This document shows, piece by piece, positions 36,048 to 44,045 of a DNA stretch of 64,000 nt. This stretch comes from Micrococcus lacusdianchii (lineage in GTDB: Bacteria > Actinomycetota > Actinomycetes > Actinomycetales > Micrococcaceae). The stretch is from NCBI RefSeq assembly GCF_023155805.1, contig NZ_JAKNUW010000005.1, positions 111,222-175,221 on the forward strand, in the 5' to 3' direction. The number at the start of each line of letters is the position of its first letter. Within the stretch, counting starts at the first letter, position 1. The notes below the pieces were generated by a model. It saw only the letters and a program-made list of their open reading frames with translations. It was not told where the DNA came from and searched no databases. A program made the translations under genes and the position numbers.

Positions 36048-36087
36048 CGACGCCGCCCGCCCTCCGGAGGGAGGACCGGCGGCGTCG
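36048..36087 (-). terminator. Hairpin after the stress operon
   Basis: CGACGCCGCC (36048-36057) pairs with GGCGGCGTCG (36078-36087); a CCTCCGGAGG palindrome sits in the loop. Follows the DUF3618 gene stop. Confidence 0.7.
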
Positions 36088-36100
36088 GGCGGTGCGGGGA

Positions 36101-36787
36101 TCAGGCGTTCTTCGCCGTGCCCTTGACCTGCTCGGCGGCGTCCTGGGACGAGGACTTCAGCTCCTGGGCCTTGTCCTGGCCCTCGGCCTTGAGGTTCTGC
36201 GCGGACTCGGCGGCGGAGTCCTTGAGGGAGGCGGCGGCCTCGCGGGCCTCCGGCTCGACCTGCTCGCGGATCTCCTGGGCCACCTCGGTGGCCTGCTGCC
36301 TGGCCTTGTCCAGGAACGGGGCGGCCTCGTCCTTGGCGCGGCGGGCGGCCTGCTGCTCCGCGTCCGAGGACGGGATCAGCGAGCCGAGGAGCCAGCCGGC
36401 GCCGAGGGCGACCAGGCCCGCGGCGAGCGGGTTGCCGGCCGTGCGGCCACGCAGCTGGGCCGGGGCCTGCTGCACGGCGTGCTGGGCGTCGTCGGCCCAC
36501 TCGGACACGGCGTCGCCGGCCTGCTGGGCGTAGTCCCGGGCCTGGTCGGCGGCGTCGTGAGCGGCGTGCTTGGCCTTGTCCGCGCCGGACGGGCCGCGGT
36601 GCTGCTCGGGGGAGCCCATGATGTTCTCCTTCACGGAGATGAAGCCATCGCGGACGCGATCGGTCTGGCGGCTCACGGCCTTGGTGGGGCTGACCTTCTC
36701 CGCCAGGGCGTCGACGTCCTGGCCGAGCTGGTGGCGGGTGCGCTCGATCTCGGCGCGGATCTCGTCGGGGTTGTTACTCTGGGTCAT
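36101..36787 (-). CDS. DUF3618 domain protein with LEA-like helical tail
   Basis: 228 aa. N-terminus NPDEIRAEIERTRHQLGQDVDALAEKV is the DUF3618 signature. One membrane segment (AAGLVALGAGWLLGSLIP) near residue 130, followed by a lysine/alanine/glutamate coiled region (ARQQATEVAQEIREQ, LKDSAAESAQNLKAEG) resembling late-embryogenesis-abundant repeats. Starts in the last codons of the upstream gene with an ATGA overlap. Probably a membrane-bound envelope-stress protein (inference). Confidence 0.85.
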   Translation of the reverse strand: MTQSNNPDEIRAEIERTRHQLGQDVDALAEKVSPTKAVSRQTDRVRDGFISVKENIMGSPEQHRGPSGADKAKHAAHDAADQARDYAQQAGDAVSEWADDAQHAVQQAPAQLRGRTAGNPLAAGLVALGAGWLLGSLIPSSDAEQQAARRAKDEAAPFLDKARQQATEVAQEIREQVEPEAREAAASLKDSAAESAQNLKAEGQDKAQELKSSSQDAAEQVKGTAKNA

Positions 36788-37278
36788 CGCGTCTCCTTCG
36801 CGGGGTTCAGGGTCTCGGGGATCTCCTGAACCGTCTCCTGGGTCTGCGGCAGACCCTTGATCTTCTCCATGTTCTTCTTGCCCTGCAGGGCCAGCACGGC
36901 GGCGACGACGCCCCACAGCACGGCCACGATCAGGGCGGCCCAGCCGAGGGGCATGAGCGCGCCGAGGGCGTACATGAGCGCCAGCGACAGGAACATCAGC
37001 AGGAAGAACCCGCCGACGGCGGCGCCGGCGAACATGCCCGCGCCCTTGCCCGCCTTCTTGGCGGAGTCCGTGGCCTCGGCCTTGGCCAGGGCGATCTCCT
37101 GGCTCATCAGCGTGGACAGGTTCTGGGAGAACGAGGCGAACATGTCGCCGATCGACTCGCTCTCCGCCCGGGCCTCAGCCTGCGTGGGAGCGGGAGTGTG
37201 GGCCCCGGAGCCGGGGGTCACGCCCCCCTCGACGGTGTGCCGCGGTGCGCCCGCGGTGGGCTCGTACGGAGTGCTCAT
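36784..37278 (-). CDS. Holin-X/phage-holin-3-6 family membrane protein
   Basis: 164 aa. Hydrophilic N-terminus, an amphipathic helix SIGDMFASFSQNLSTLMSQEIALAKAEA, two membrane segments (GAAVGGFFLLMFLSLALMYALG and AALIVAVLWGVVAAVLALQG), short charged tail. Matches the actinobacterial Holin-X superfamily, which despite its name is usually chromosomal and not lytic. Overlaps both neighbours by four bases (ATGA), placing it as the middle gene of a three-gene coupled operon. Confidence 0.85.
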   Translation of the reverse strand: MSTPYEPTAGAPRHTVEGGVTPGSGAHTPAPTQAEARAESESIGDMFASFSQNLSTLMSQEIALAKAEATDSAKKAGKGAGMFAGAAVGGFFLLMFLSLALMYALGALMPLGWAALIVAVLWGVVAAVLALQGKKNMEKIKGLPQTQETVQEIPETLNPAKETR

Positions 37279-38099
37279 GCGCGACCGCCCTGGCGGGTCT
37301 GGTCGAAGGGCTCGTCCACGGCGCGGCCCGTCACGGGGTCGATCGTGGGGACCGGATCCGTGCCGTAGGGCAGGCCGCCGGGCTGGCCGGCGGGACGCGG
37401 GGCGTCGGCGCCGGTGTGGCCGGGCACCTGCGAGTCGATGTGGTGCGGGGTCACGTCCGACTGCACGCCCTGGGGCTCCAACCCACGCTGCGGGGAGCGC
37501 CGGGCGGCGGTGCGGCGCACGTCCGCGGCGCCGTCCTGGTCCGCGTCGCGCAGGCCGCGGGTCATGCGGCCGGCCACGAGGCCCACGCCGAGGGCGAGGG
37601 CGAGGAAGGTGCCGGGCTTGCGGGCCGCGAAGCCGCGCACGTCGTCCAGGAGGTCCGCCGGGCTGGCGGTCTCGAGGCGCTGCGTGAGGGTCTCGGCGCG
37701 GTCCGCCACGGCCGAGACGGCCTGACGGAGGGCATCCGACTGGGGCTGCTCGCCCGAGACGAGGCGGTGCAGGTCGTCCGTGTAGGAGCGGACCTGGCCG
37801 GCCACGCGCTCCTGCTGGGAGACGGCCTGCTCGCCGACCTGGTCCTGCACGGTGCCGGCGAGGGACTTGGCCTGCTGGACGGCCTCGTCCTTGAGCTGGC
37901 CGGCCTCCTGCTGGGCGGTCTGACCGAGGTCCTTGGCCTGGGCCTTGGCGTCCTGGGCCACCTGCTGGGCCTGGTTCTGGGCCTCGTCCTTGGTGGCCTG
38001 GGCCTTCTGCTTGGCCTGGGAGTCCTGGTTGGCCTGGGAGTCCTGGTTCGGCGCGTGCGCGCCGTGGTTCTGGGCGTTGCCTGAGCGGTTCTTCGCCAT
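37275..38099 (-). CDS. LEA-like coiled protein, first gene of the stress operon
   Basis: 274 aa. Residues about 10-110 are Gln/Ala/Lys/Asp-rich with imperfect 11-residue periodicity (AKQKAQATKDEAQNQAQQV, AQDAKAQAKDLGQTA, GQLKDEAVQQAKSLAGTV), like group 3 LEA proteins. A weak hydrophobic stretch TFLALALGVGLVAG near residue 180 is followed by a Pro/Gly/Asp-rich tail. ATG at 38099 follows GAAAGG. It likely acts with the two downstream membrane proteins in desiccation or envelope stress; this is inference from sequence style. Confidence 0.75.
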   Translation of the reverse strand: MAKNRSGNAQNHGAHAPNQDSQANQDSQAKQKAQATKDEAQNQAQQVAQDAKAQAKDLGQTAQQEAGQLKDEAVQQAKSLAGTVQDQVGEQAVSQQERVAGQVRSYTDDLHRLVSGEQPQSDALRQAVSAVADRAETLTQRLETASPADLLDDVRGFAARKPGTFLALALGVGLVAGRMTRGLRDADQDGAADVRRTAARRSPQRGLEPQGVQSDVTPHHIDSQVPGHTGADAPRPAGQPGGLPYGTDPVPTIDPVTGRAVDEPFDQTRQGGRA

Positions 38100-38237
38100 G
38101 GTCTGCCTTTCGTGGTCGATGTCCCGGTCCCGCGGATGTCTACTGATGAGACCGGACTCGGTAGGGTCCACCGTAGGGCCTGGGCCTGCACAGGGGAAGG
38201 GCCGACCTGCGGCGTCGCCGGTTCGCCCCCGCCGGGC

Positions 38238-38272
38238 GGACCCCGCCGCCCCGAGGCGGGGCGGCGGGGTCC
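38238..38272 (-). terminator. 16-bp hairpin after the glycerophosphodiesterase gene
   Basis: Arms 38238-38253 and 38257-38272 pair perfectly around a three-base loop, just 3' of the gene ending at 38300. The rest of the 38100-38299 gap carries the stress-operon upstream region, with TACGGT and TACCGA as weak -10 candidates on the minus strand. Confidence 0.75.
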
Positions 38273-38299
38273 GGTGGGCGCGGGCCGGCCCGGAGGGCG

Positions 38300-39511
38300 T
38301 CAGCGGGCGGTGGTGATCCGACGGCGGGCGGCGAGCAGGGCGCCGGCACCCACGGCCGCCGCGCCGGCCAGGCCCCACGCGGGGGCGTCGCCGGTCTCGA
38401 CCTTCTCCGGGACCTCGTGGCCCTCGGTCGGGGCGGGGGCGTCGTCGTCCTCGCCGACCTCCTCGTCCTGCGCGGCGAGCCACGCGTCGCGCGCGGCGAC
38501 GCCGACGTCGGGGAAGTCGGTGAAGAAGCCGTCCACGCCGGCGTCGAGGTGGGCCGTGATGAACCCGGCCAGGTCGCCGTGGGCGAACTCGTCCGCGGAC
38601 GAACGGAAGTCCACCGGGAGGGAGCCGTTCTCGGCGCGGAAGGTGTAGGGGACCACCTCGAGGCCCGCCGCGTGGGCGGTCTCCACCAGGCCGGTCTCCT
38701 CGCCCAGCGTGCCGTCCTCCTCGAGGCCGATCACCATGCGCGACTCCGGACCGAGGACGTCCACGCCCTCGGCGGCGGCCGCGGCGGCGCCGGCGGGCGT
38801 CGCGTAGTACGCGTAGTCGTGGACCGTGTCCCCGGCGGAGACGGCGTCGTACCCCGCGCCCTCGTACCAGAGCAGGAACGCGGTGTCCGCCTGGAGGCCG
38901 AGGTGCCGGTTCAGGTCGGAGAGGTTGCCGAGCTCGAAGGACTGCACGGTGGCGCGGCCGTCGGGACGGTTCATGCCGTGAGCGGTCAGGGCCTCGATGA
39001 CGCCCTCCTCCTGGGACAGGCCGATGCCGTCGAAGTAGGTGGGGTGCTTGATCTCGGGGATGATCCCGATCTCCCGGCCGGTCTCCGCGGACAGGCGCTC
39101 GCGCAGCTCGAGGACCTCCTCGAACGTGGGGACCTCGAACATGCCGTCGTACTCGGCGGAGCCCGGGCGCGCCTCGGGCAGGCGCTCCTTCGCACGGAGC
39201 GTCTTGAGCTCGGCGAGGGTGAAGTCCTCGGTGAACCAGCCGGTCTGCTCGACGCCGTCCACGACCTTGGTGGTCTTCCGGTCCGCGAACTCGGGACGCT
39301 CCGCGACGTCGGTGGTGCCGTCGATCAGGTTCTCGTGGCGGTCGACGAGCACGCCGTCCTTCGTGGAGACCAGGTCCGGCTCGATCACGTCGGCACCCTG
39401 CGCCACGGCCAGCTCGTAGGCGGCGAGGGTGTGCTCCGGGCGGTACCCGGAGGCGCCGCGGTGGGCGACGACGACGGGGCGCTCCGCCTGCTCGATCGGG
39501 CCGGGGGCGGG
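38300..39511 (-). pseudogene. Secreted glycerophosphodiester phosphodiesterase missing its start and signal peptide
   Basis: The open frame encodes AHRGASGYRPEHTLAAYELA, then VIEPDLVSTKDGVLVDRHEN, IIPEIKHPTYFDG and a C-terminal membrane anchor (LAGAAAVGAGALLAARRRI) after a Pro/Glu linker, so it is an extracellular, cell-surface GDPD. The catalytic HRG is encoded at about 39463. The first usable start is the GTG at 39406, downstream of HRG, so a protein from there would lack the active-site His and Arg. No ATG, GTG or signal peptide lies between HRG and the S9 gene, whose stop (39513) abuts. The 5' end appears deleted. Confidence 0.65.
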
Positions 39512-39512
39512 C

Positions 39513-41675
39513 TCAGTCCCGGGGCGCGCTGAGCCCCAGGACGGCCGGGGGCTCCGGCGCCTCCTCCCCGAGGACGTGCTCGGCGAGGAACCCGAGGACC
39601 ACCTCGTACCAGACCGTCGCGTGCTGCGGGGCGAGGATCCAGTGGTTCTCCTGCGGGAAGTAGAGGAACCGGTGCACGGTGGAGCCGTCGTCGGCCGCCG
39701 GCAGGCCGGACTTCGCGAGCAGCTCGGTCCACAGGCGCAGGCCCTCGCCGATCGGCACGCGGTAGTCCTTGTCCCCGTGGATCACGAGCATGGGGGTGAC
39801 GATGTCCTCCACGAACCGGTGCGGCGAGTTCGCGAGCATCATCTCCTCGCTCATCTCCCGGCCCCAGTAGAAGGCGGCGTCCGTGGTCGGGCCGAAGCCG
39901 TCCAGAGCCCACAGGGAAGCGTGCGTGACGATCGCCCGGAACCGGTCGGTGTGTCCGGCCACCCAGTTGGCCATGTAGCCGCCGAAGGACCCGCCCATGG
40001 CCGCGGTGCGGGAGGCGTCGACGTCGTCGCGGGCCTCCGCCGCGTCGGTCAGGGCCAGGATGTCCGTGTACGGCTCCGCGCCCCAGCGGCCCCAGCCGCG
40101 CTGGATGAAGTCCCGGCCGTAGCCGGTGGACAGCGCCGGATCCGGCAGCAGCACGGCGTAGCCGCGGGCGGCCATGATCCACGGGCACCAGCGCCACGAC
40201 CACGCGTTCCACGAGCCCAGCGGGCCGCCGTGGATCCACAGCAGCAGCGGGTGGCCGGCGTCCGGCGCCTCGCCCTCGGGGAGCACCAGCCAGCCGGCCA
40301 CGCGCGTGCCGTCCTCGGCGCGGGTCTCGACGCGCTCGAGCGTGCCCGGGATCCGGGGGCGCTCGGCGGGGTTCGGCAGCCGCTCGGCGCGGCCGGTGGC
40401 CAGGTCGATCCGCGCCACCTCCGGCGGGACCAGCCAGGAGGACCGGACCCCGTACAGCGAGGTCCCGTCCGGGGACACCACGACGTCGGCCCACGCCTCC
40501 GCCTCCGGCGTCACCCGGGTGACCTCGCCGGTGGCCGCGTCGATGCGGAAGACCGGGGCGGCGCCGTCCTCGTCCGCGAGCGCGATCACGGCGGAGTCGT
40601 CCGGCAGCCAGGCCACGGCGTGGCCCCAGCGGTCCCAGTCGTGGGCCAGCGGGGCGAGCTCCCCGGTGGCCGTGTCCATGAGGTGCAGGCGGGGGTCCGG
40701 GGCGTCGGAGGGGGTGGTGTGCGGGGAGCGCACCACGACGGCGCGGGTGCCGTCATGGCTGATCGGCCCGACGCTCAGGTCCACGCCGGGCTCCTCCGCG
40801 AGGACGGTCTGCTCGCCGGTGGCCAGGTCCACGCGGGCGATCCACTCGCGCAGGTCGCCCCGCGCTGTGGCACGGGAGGCCCCCACGAGGGCGAAGGAGC
40901 CGTCCGGGGCCGCCTGGACGTCCAGGCCGAAGGCGTGCGAGCGCTCGAAGCCCGTGAGGTGACGCAGGTGCTGCTCGGGGTCGGAGGACAGGGAGCCGGC
41001 GCGGGTCGGGGTGGCGGAGGCGCCGGCGTCGTCCGCGGCGGCGCGCTCGGCGTCCTCGTCCTGCGACCCCTCCGCGGCGGCGTCCGGGTCGGGGCCGTCG
41101 GTGAGGACGAAGAGCTCGGGGGCGGCGGGGCCGAGGTCGTGGTCCCAGAAGCGCACGGGGTAGCCGTTGTGCAGGATGGCGTCCACGCCGGCCTCGCTGC
41201 GGGCCTTCGCGAGGGCCGCGTGCTCGGCCTCCGTGCGCGCCCCGCGCAGCCGGGGTGCGCCGAGGACCACGGCGTCCGCGGCAGCGGCGCAGTGGATCGA
41301 GCTGACCCCGAACGGGCGGGAGAGCACCGCGCGGGCCTCGCCGCGCTCCGGCAGGGCCCAGAGGGTGGAGGCCTTCTCCTCCCGGCCGGGCGCGGGGCGG
41401 GTGGAGGTGAAGTAGAGGGTGCCGTCCGCGGCGAAGGCGGCGCCGGCCTCCCCCTCGAGGCCGCGCGTGAGACGGCGGGCCGGGCGCTCGCCGGCGGGGT
41501 CCACCTCCCACAGGGCGGTGACGTGGCCGGTGGCGTCGTCCTTGAGGGTGGCCACGGTGGTGACCAGGCGCGTGCCGTCCGGGCTGAGGGTGAGGCCGGA
41601 GACCCGCGGCAGGGCGGTGACGTCCGCGAGGTCGGAGAAGGGGTGGTCCGGGGTCGTGCCGTCTGAGGTGGTCAT
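39513..41675 (-). CDS. S9 family prolyl oligopeptidase / acylaminoacyl peptidase
   Basis: 720 aa. N-terminal beta-propeller (repeats such as VSGLTLSPDGTRLVTTVAT and DLSVGPISHDGTRAVVV) shields a C-terminal alpha/beta hydrolase. Catalytic Ser in AAMGGSFGGYMANWVAG, Asp in LVIHGDKDYRVPIGEG, His in FPQENHWIL. No signal peptide. Cleaves short peptides in the cytoplasm. ATG at 41675. Its stop directly abuts the start-less GDPD frame. Confidence 0.94.
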   Translation of the reverse strand: MTTSDGTTPDHPFSDLADVTALPRVSGLTLSPDGTRLVTTVATLKDDATGHVTALWEVDPAGERPARRLTRGLEGEAGAAFAADGTLYFTSTRPAPGREEKASTLWALPERGEARAVLSRPFGVSSIHCAAAADAVVLGAPRLRGARTEAEHAALAKARSEAGVDAILHNGYPVRFWDHDLGPAAPELFVLTDGPDPDAAAEGSQDEDAERAAADDAGASATPTRAGSLSSDPEQHLRHLTGFERSHAFGLDVQAAPDGSFALVGASRATARGDLREWIARVDLATGEQTVLAEEPGVDLSVGPISHDGTRAVVVRSPHTTPSDAPDPRLHLMDTATGELAPLAHDWDRWGHAVAWLPDDSAVIALADEDGAAPVFRIDAATGEVTRVTPEAEAWADVVVSPDGTSLYGVRSSWLVPPEVARIDLATGRAERLPNPAERPRIPGTLERVETRAEDGTRVAGWLVLPEGEAPDAGHPLLLWIHGGPLGSWNAWSWRWCPWIMAARGYAVLLPDPALSTGYGRDFIQRGWGRWGAEPYTDILALTDAAEARDDVDASRTAAMGGSFGGYMANWVAGHTDRFRAIVTHASLWALDGFGPTTDAAFYWGREMSEEMMLANSPHRFVEDIVTPMLVIHGDKDYRVPIGEGLRLWTELLAKSGLPAADDGSTVHRFLYFPQENHWILAPQHATVWYEVVLGFLAEHVLGEEAPEPPAVLGLSAPRD

Positions 41676-41727
41676 GGTGACCGTTCCTACCGCCCGGTGT
41701 GACGGGGGTCAACGCCCAGGGCGGGGC

Positions 41728-42186
41728 TCAGCCCTCGGCGGACCCCGCGCCGAAGCCGTCGGCCGCGCGCTGCGCCCGGATCTCCTGCAGCTGCTCCCCG
41801 AGGGCGTCGACGTGCCCGCCCATCCAGCCGGTGGTGCCCTCGTTCCAGTGGGCGCCCACCACGGCGTGGGGGAACACCACGGCGTCGGAGAGCGGATCGC
41901 GCAGGCCGAGGTCCGTGCCGTGCTCCTCCCGCACGCTGACCCACTGCAGGCCGTGGCGCGCGCCGAGGTGCTCGCCGAGCAGGACGGCCACGACGTCGAG
42001 GAGGGCGCCGAGCTCCTCGGGGTCCACCTCCTCCGCCTCGGAGCGGGACACCAGGCCGTCGTAGAACGCCTCCACGGCGTCCAGGTCCAGGTGGCCCACG
42101 CCCTCCTGCTCCGCATAGGCACGGCGGACGTCCACCCACTGCTGCTCGGGCTCGGTCAGGGGGCTCAGCTGGGGCGCGTCGGTCAT
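41728..42186 (-). CDS. DUF3806-like hypothetical protein
   Basis: 152 aa, acidic. The arrangement ELGALLDVVAVLLGEHLG, LQWVSVREEHGTDLGL and VVFPHAVVGAHW resembles DUF3806 domains. Function unknown. TGGAAT seven bases upstream of the ATG is a possible leaderless -10. Divergent from the phosphatase gene. Confidence 0.72.
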   Translation of the reverse strand: MTDAPQLSPLTEPEQQWVDVRRAYAEQEGVGHLDLDAVEAFYDGLVSRSEAEEVDPEELGALLDVVAVLLGEHLGARHGLQWVSVREEHGTDLGLRDPLSDAVVFPHAVVGAHWNEGTTGWMGGHVDALGEQLQEIRAQRAADGFGAGSAEG

Positions 42187-42242
42187 GCCCCCGATTCCAT
42201 CACAGCGACGGGCGGACCTGCCGGGTTCCGCCGCGGCGCTGA

Positions 42243-42248
42243 CAGACT
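42243..42248 (+). promoter_or_regulatory. Possible leaderless -10 element CAGACT of the LMW phosphatase gene
   Basis: CAGACT, then six bases, then the ATG at 42255. Weaker than the TA-starting elements. Confidence 0.35.
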
Positions 42249-42254
42249 GGCCCG

Positions 42255-42731
42255 ATGCGCATCATGACCGTCTGTCTGGGGAACATCTGCCGCTCGCCCG
42301 CCGCGGAGGCGGTGCTCCGCCGGAAGCTCGCGGAGGCCGGCCTCGACGACGTCGAGGTCACCTCCGCCGGCACCGCGGACTACCACGTCGGCGAGCAGCC
42401 CCACGAGCTCACCCGCGCCGTCGGCACCGACCTGGGCTACGAGTTCACCACCGTCGGCGCGCAGTTCCGGCCCGAGGACCTCGACGAGCAGGACCTGGTC
42501 CTCGTGATGGACGAGTCCAACCTCGCCGACGCGCGCGCCCTCGTGGCGGACCCCGAGGTGGAGGCGAAGGTGCGGATGTTCGGGGAGTTCGCGTCCGACG
42601 TCGAGACCGCCGGCGTGCGCGAGGTGCCGGACCCGTGGGGGAACCCGCGGCCGGTGTTCGAGGAGATGTACCGACAGATCGAGGACGCGGCCGACGGCGT
42701 GGTGGCCGCGATCCGCGACGGTCGCGTCTGA
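42255..42731 (+). CDS. Low-molecular-weight protein-tyrosine-phosphatase
   Basis: 158 aa. The P-loop CLGNICRSP (CX5R) lies at residues 7-15 and the general-acid Asp is in VREVPDPWGNP near the C-terminus. Complete family length. Cytoplasmic; dephosphorylates protein tyrosines. The fructosamine-kinase-like gene follows 23 bases later. Confidence 0.93.
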   Translation: MRIMTVCLGNICRSPAAEAVLRRKLAEAGLDDVEVTSAGTADYHVGEQPHELTRAVGTDLGYEFTTVGAQFRPEDLDEQDLVLVMDESNLADARALVADPEVEAKVRMFGEFASDVETAGVREVPDPWGNPRPVFEEMYRQIEDAADGVVAAIRDGRV

Positions 42732-42754
42732 GTCGGGCCAGGCGGTGGGCTGGG

Positions 42755-43627
42755 GTGGCTGACACGGGCACCACGGGGCGGCACGTGCGCGACGACGGCG
42801 CGCCCGCCTTCACGAAGACCGGCGGGGTCTTCCCGGGGATGGTGCGCTTCGAGGCCGCGGGGCTGCGCGCCCTGGCCGCGGCGGGCGCGCGGGTGCCGGA
42901 GGTCATGGCGGTCGAGGAGGGGCGCGACGCCCGGGCCCAGCACCTGGAGATCGCCTGGATCCAGGGCGGCGGGCGGCGGACGCCGCGCACGGAGGAGGCC
43001 TTCGGGCGGGAGCTGGTGGCGCTGCACGCCGGGTCGCGCCGAGCGCCCGGGGAGACGGACCTGTTCGGCGCGCATGACGGGGCGCCGGAGGGGTTCCTCG
43101 GCGCCGCCCGGATCGACCTCACCCCCTGCCGGAGCTGGGCGGAGTCCTGGGTCGTGCGGCGCATCGTGCCGCTGGCGGCGCAGGCCGTCGACGGCGGCGC
43201 GGCTCCGGCGCGGGTGCGGCACCTCGCCGAGCGACTGGGCGAGGTCACCGACGGGTTCGGCCCCGACTCCCCGGCCACGCACCCGGGCGCGTCGGTGCTG
43301 GGACCGGCCGAGCCGTCGTCGTTGGTGCACGGGGACCTGTGGGCCGGCAACCGGATGCTCGACCACGAGGGGCGCAGCTGGCTGATCGATCCGAGCGCGC
43401 ATCGGGGGCACCGGGAGGTGGACCTGGCGATGATGCGGCTGTTCGGGGGGTTCGGGCCGGGGGCGTTCGCGGCGTACGACGAGGCGTTCCCCCTGGCCGA
43501 CGGCTGGGAGGACCGGGTGCCGATGTACCAGGCGGTGCCACTGCTGGTGCACGCCGTGCTCTTCGGCGGCGGCTACGGGCGCGAGGCCGAGGCGGCGCTG
43601 GAGGCGGGCCTGCGCCTGGCGGGGTGA
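42755..43627 (+). CDS. Fructosamine kinase family protein
   Basis: 290 aa, kinase-like phosphotransferase fold. SSLVHGDLWAGNRMLDHEG is the catalytic loop and WLIDPSAHRGHREVDLAMM the metal-binding loop; FTKTGGVFPGM near the N-terminus holds the ATP-binding lysine. Fructosamine-3-kinase-like enzymes phosphorylate glycated amines for repair. GTG at 42755 chosen as the first in-frame start after the phosphatase stop; the open frame extends further upstream but only over the phosphatase gene. Confidence 0.85.
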   Translation: MADTGTTGRHVRDDGAPAFTKTGGVFPGMVRFEAAGLRALAAAGARVPEVMAVEEGRDARAQHLEIAWIQGGGRRTPRTEEAFGRELVALHAGSRRAPGETDLFGAHDGAPEGFLGAARIDLTPCRSWAESWVVRRIVPLAAQAVDGGAAPARVRHLAERLGEVTDGFGPDSPATHPGASVLGPAEPSSLVHGDLWAGNRMLDHEGRSWLIDPSAHRGHREVDLAMMRLFGGFGPGAFAAYDEAFPLADGWEDRVPMYQAVPLLVHAVLFGGGYGREAEAALEAGLRLAG

Positions 43628-43668
43628 GGCGAGGGTGCGGCGGGGATGCAGCGTGAGGCGAGGGTGCG
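43624..43668 (+). repeat. 16-base direct repeat after the fructosamine-kinase gene
   Basis: GTGAGGCGAGGGTGCG occurs at 43624-43639 (including the stop codon) and again at 43653-43668. Confidence 0.6.
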
Positions 43669-43681
43669 CTTCCCCAGCTCC

Positions 43682-43724
43682 CGGGCGACATTTCAGCGCT
43701 GAAGGCCCGCTGAAATGTCGCCCG
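43682..43724. repeat. Intergenic palindrome, copy B of the GGCGACATT element
   Basis: Perfect 16-bp inverted repeat, arms 43682-43697 and 43709-43724, 11-base loop. Core GGGCGACATTTCAGC. The related palindrome at 4633-4687 shares GGCGACATTYCAG. It may also act as a terminator between two convergent genes. Confidence 0.75.
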
Positions 43725-43789
43725 AGGACTAGAGGACGGGGCGGGGTCGGCGGCCGGCTGACGCGGCCCGCCCTGTTCATGGGCCAGCG

Positions 43790-44005
43790 TCAGTCCTGAC
43801 GGACACGACGCCGACGGGCGGTCACCAGCGGGCCAACGGTCAGGATGCCCCCCAGTACGACGAGGACCGCACCAAGCACCTGAGCCGACAGCGGGCCGGG
43901 ATCCAGATCACTGGCGAATACAGCGAACCCAGCCAGGACGACTGCGAGACCGACCATGACATCCCGGATCGCGTCCATACGGCGCTCAACGCGTCGAAAG
44001 TTCAT
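43790..44005 (-). CDS. Tiny two-helix membrane protein
   Basis: 71 aa from the ATG at 44005 (GGAGG five bases upstream; an adjacent ATG at 44008 is the alternative). Charged N-terminus RRVERRMDAIRD, two membrane helices (VMVGLAVVLAGFAVFA and VLGAVLVVLGGILTVGPLV), and a basic end RRRRVRQD. 40 bases downstream of the secreted protein gene, same strand, likely one operon. Codon use here is less GC-biased than in surrounding genes. Could be an immunity or anchoring partner; no family recognised. Confidence 0.7.
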   Translation of the reverse strand: MNFRRVERRMDAIRDVMVGLAVVLAGFAVFASDLDPGPLSAQVLGAVLVVLGGILTVGPLVTARRRRVRQD

Positions 44006-44045
44006 CATGTCCTCCTCAGCCACCGAACGGGCTGTCTCGTGGATG

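Noticed and set aside
36784..37278. Holin-family protein as a sign of a prophage
   Set aside because: It is embedded in a coupled chromosomal operon with DUF3618 and LEA-like genes; no other phage genes, integrase or att sites are nearby.
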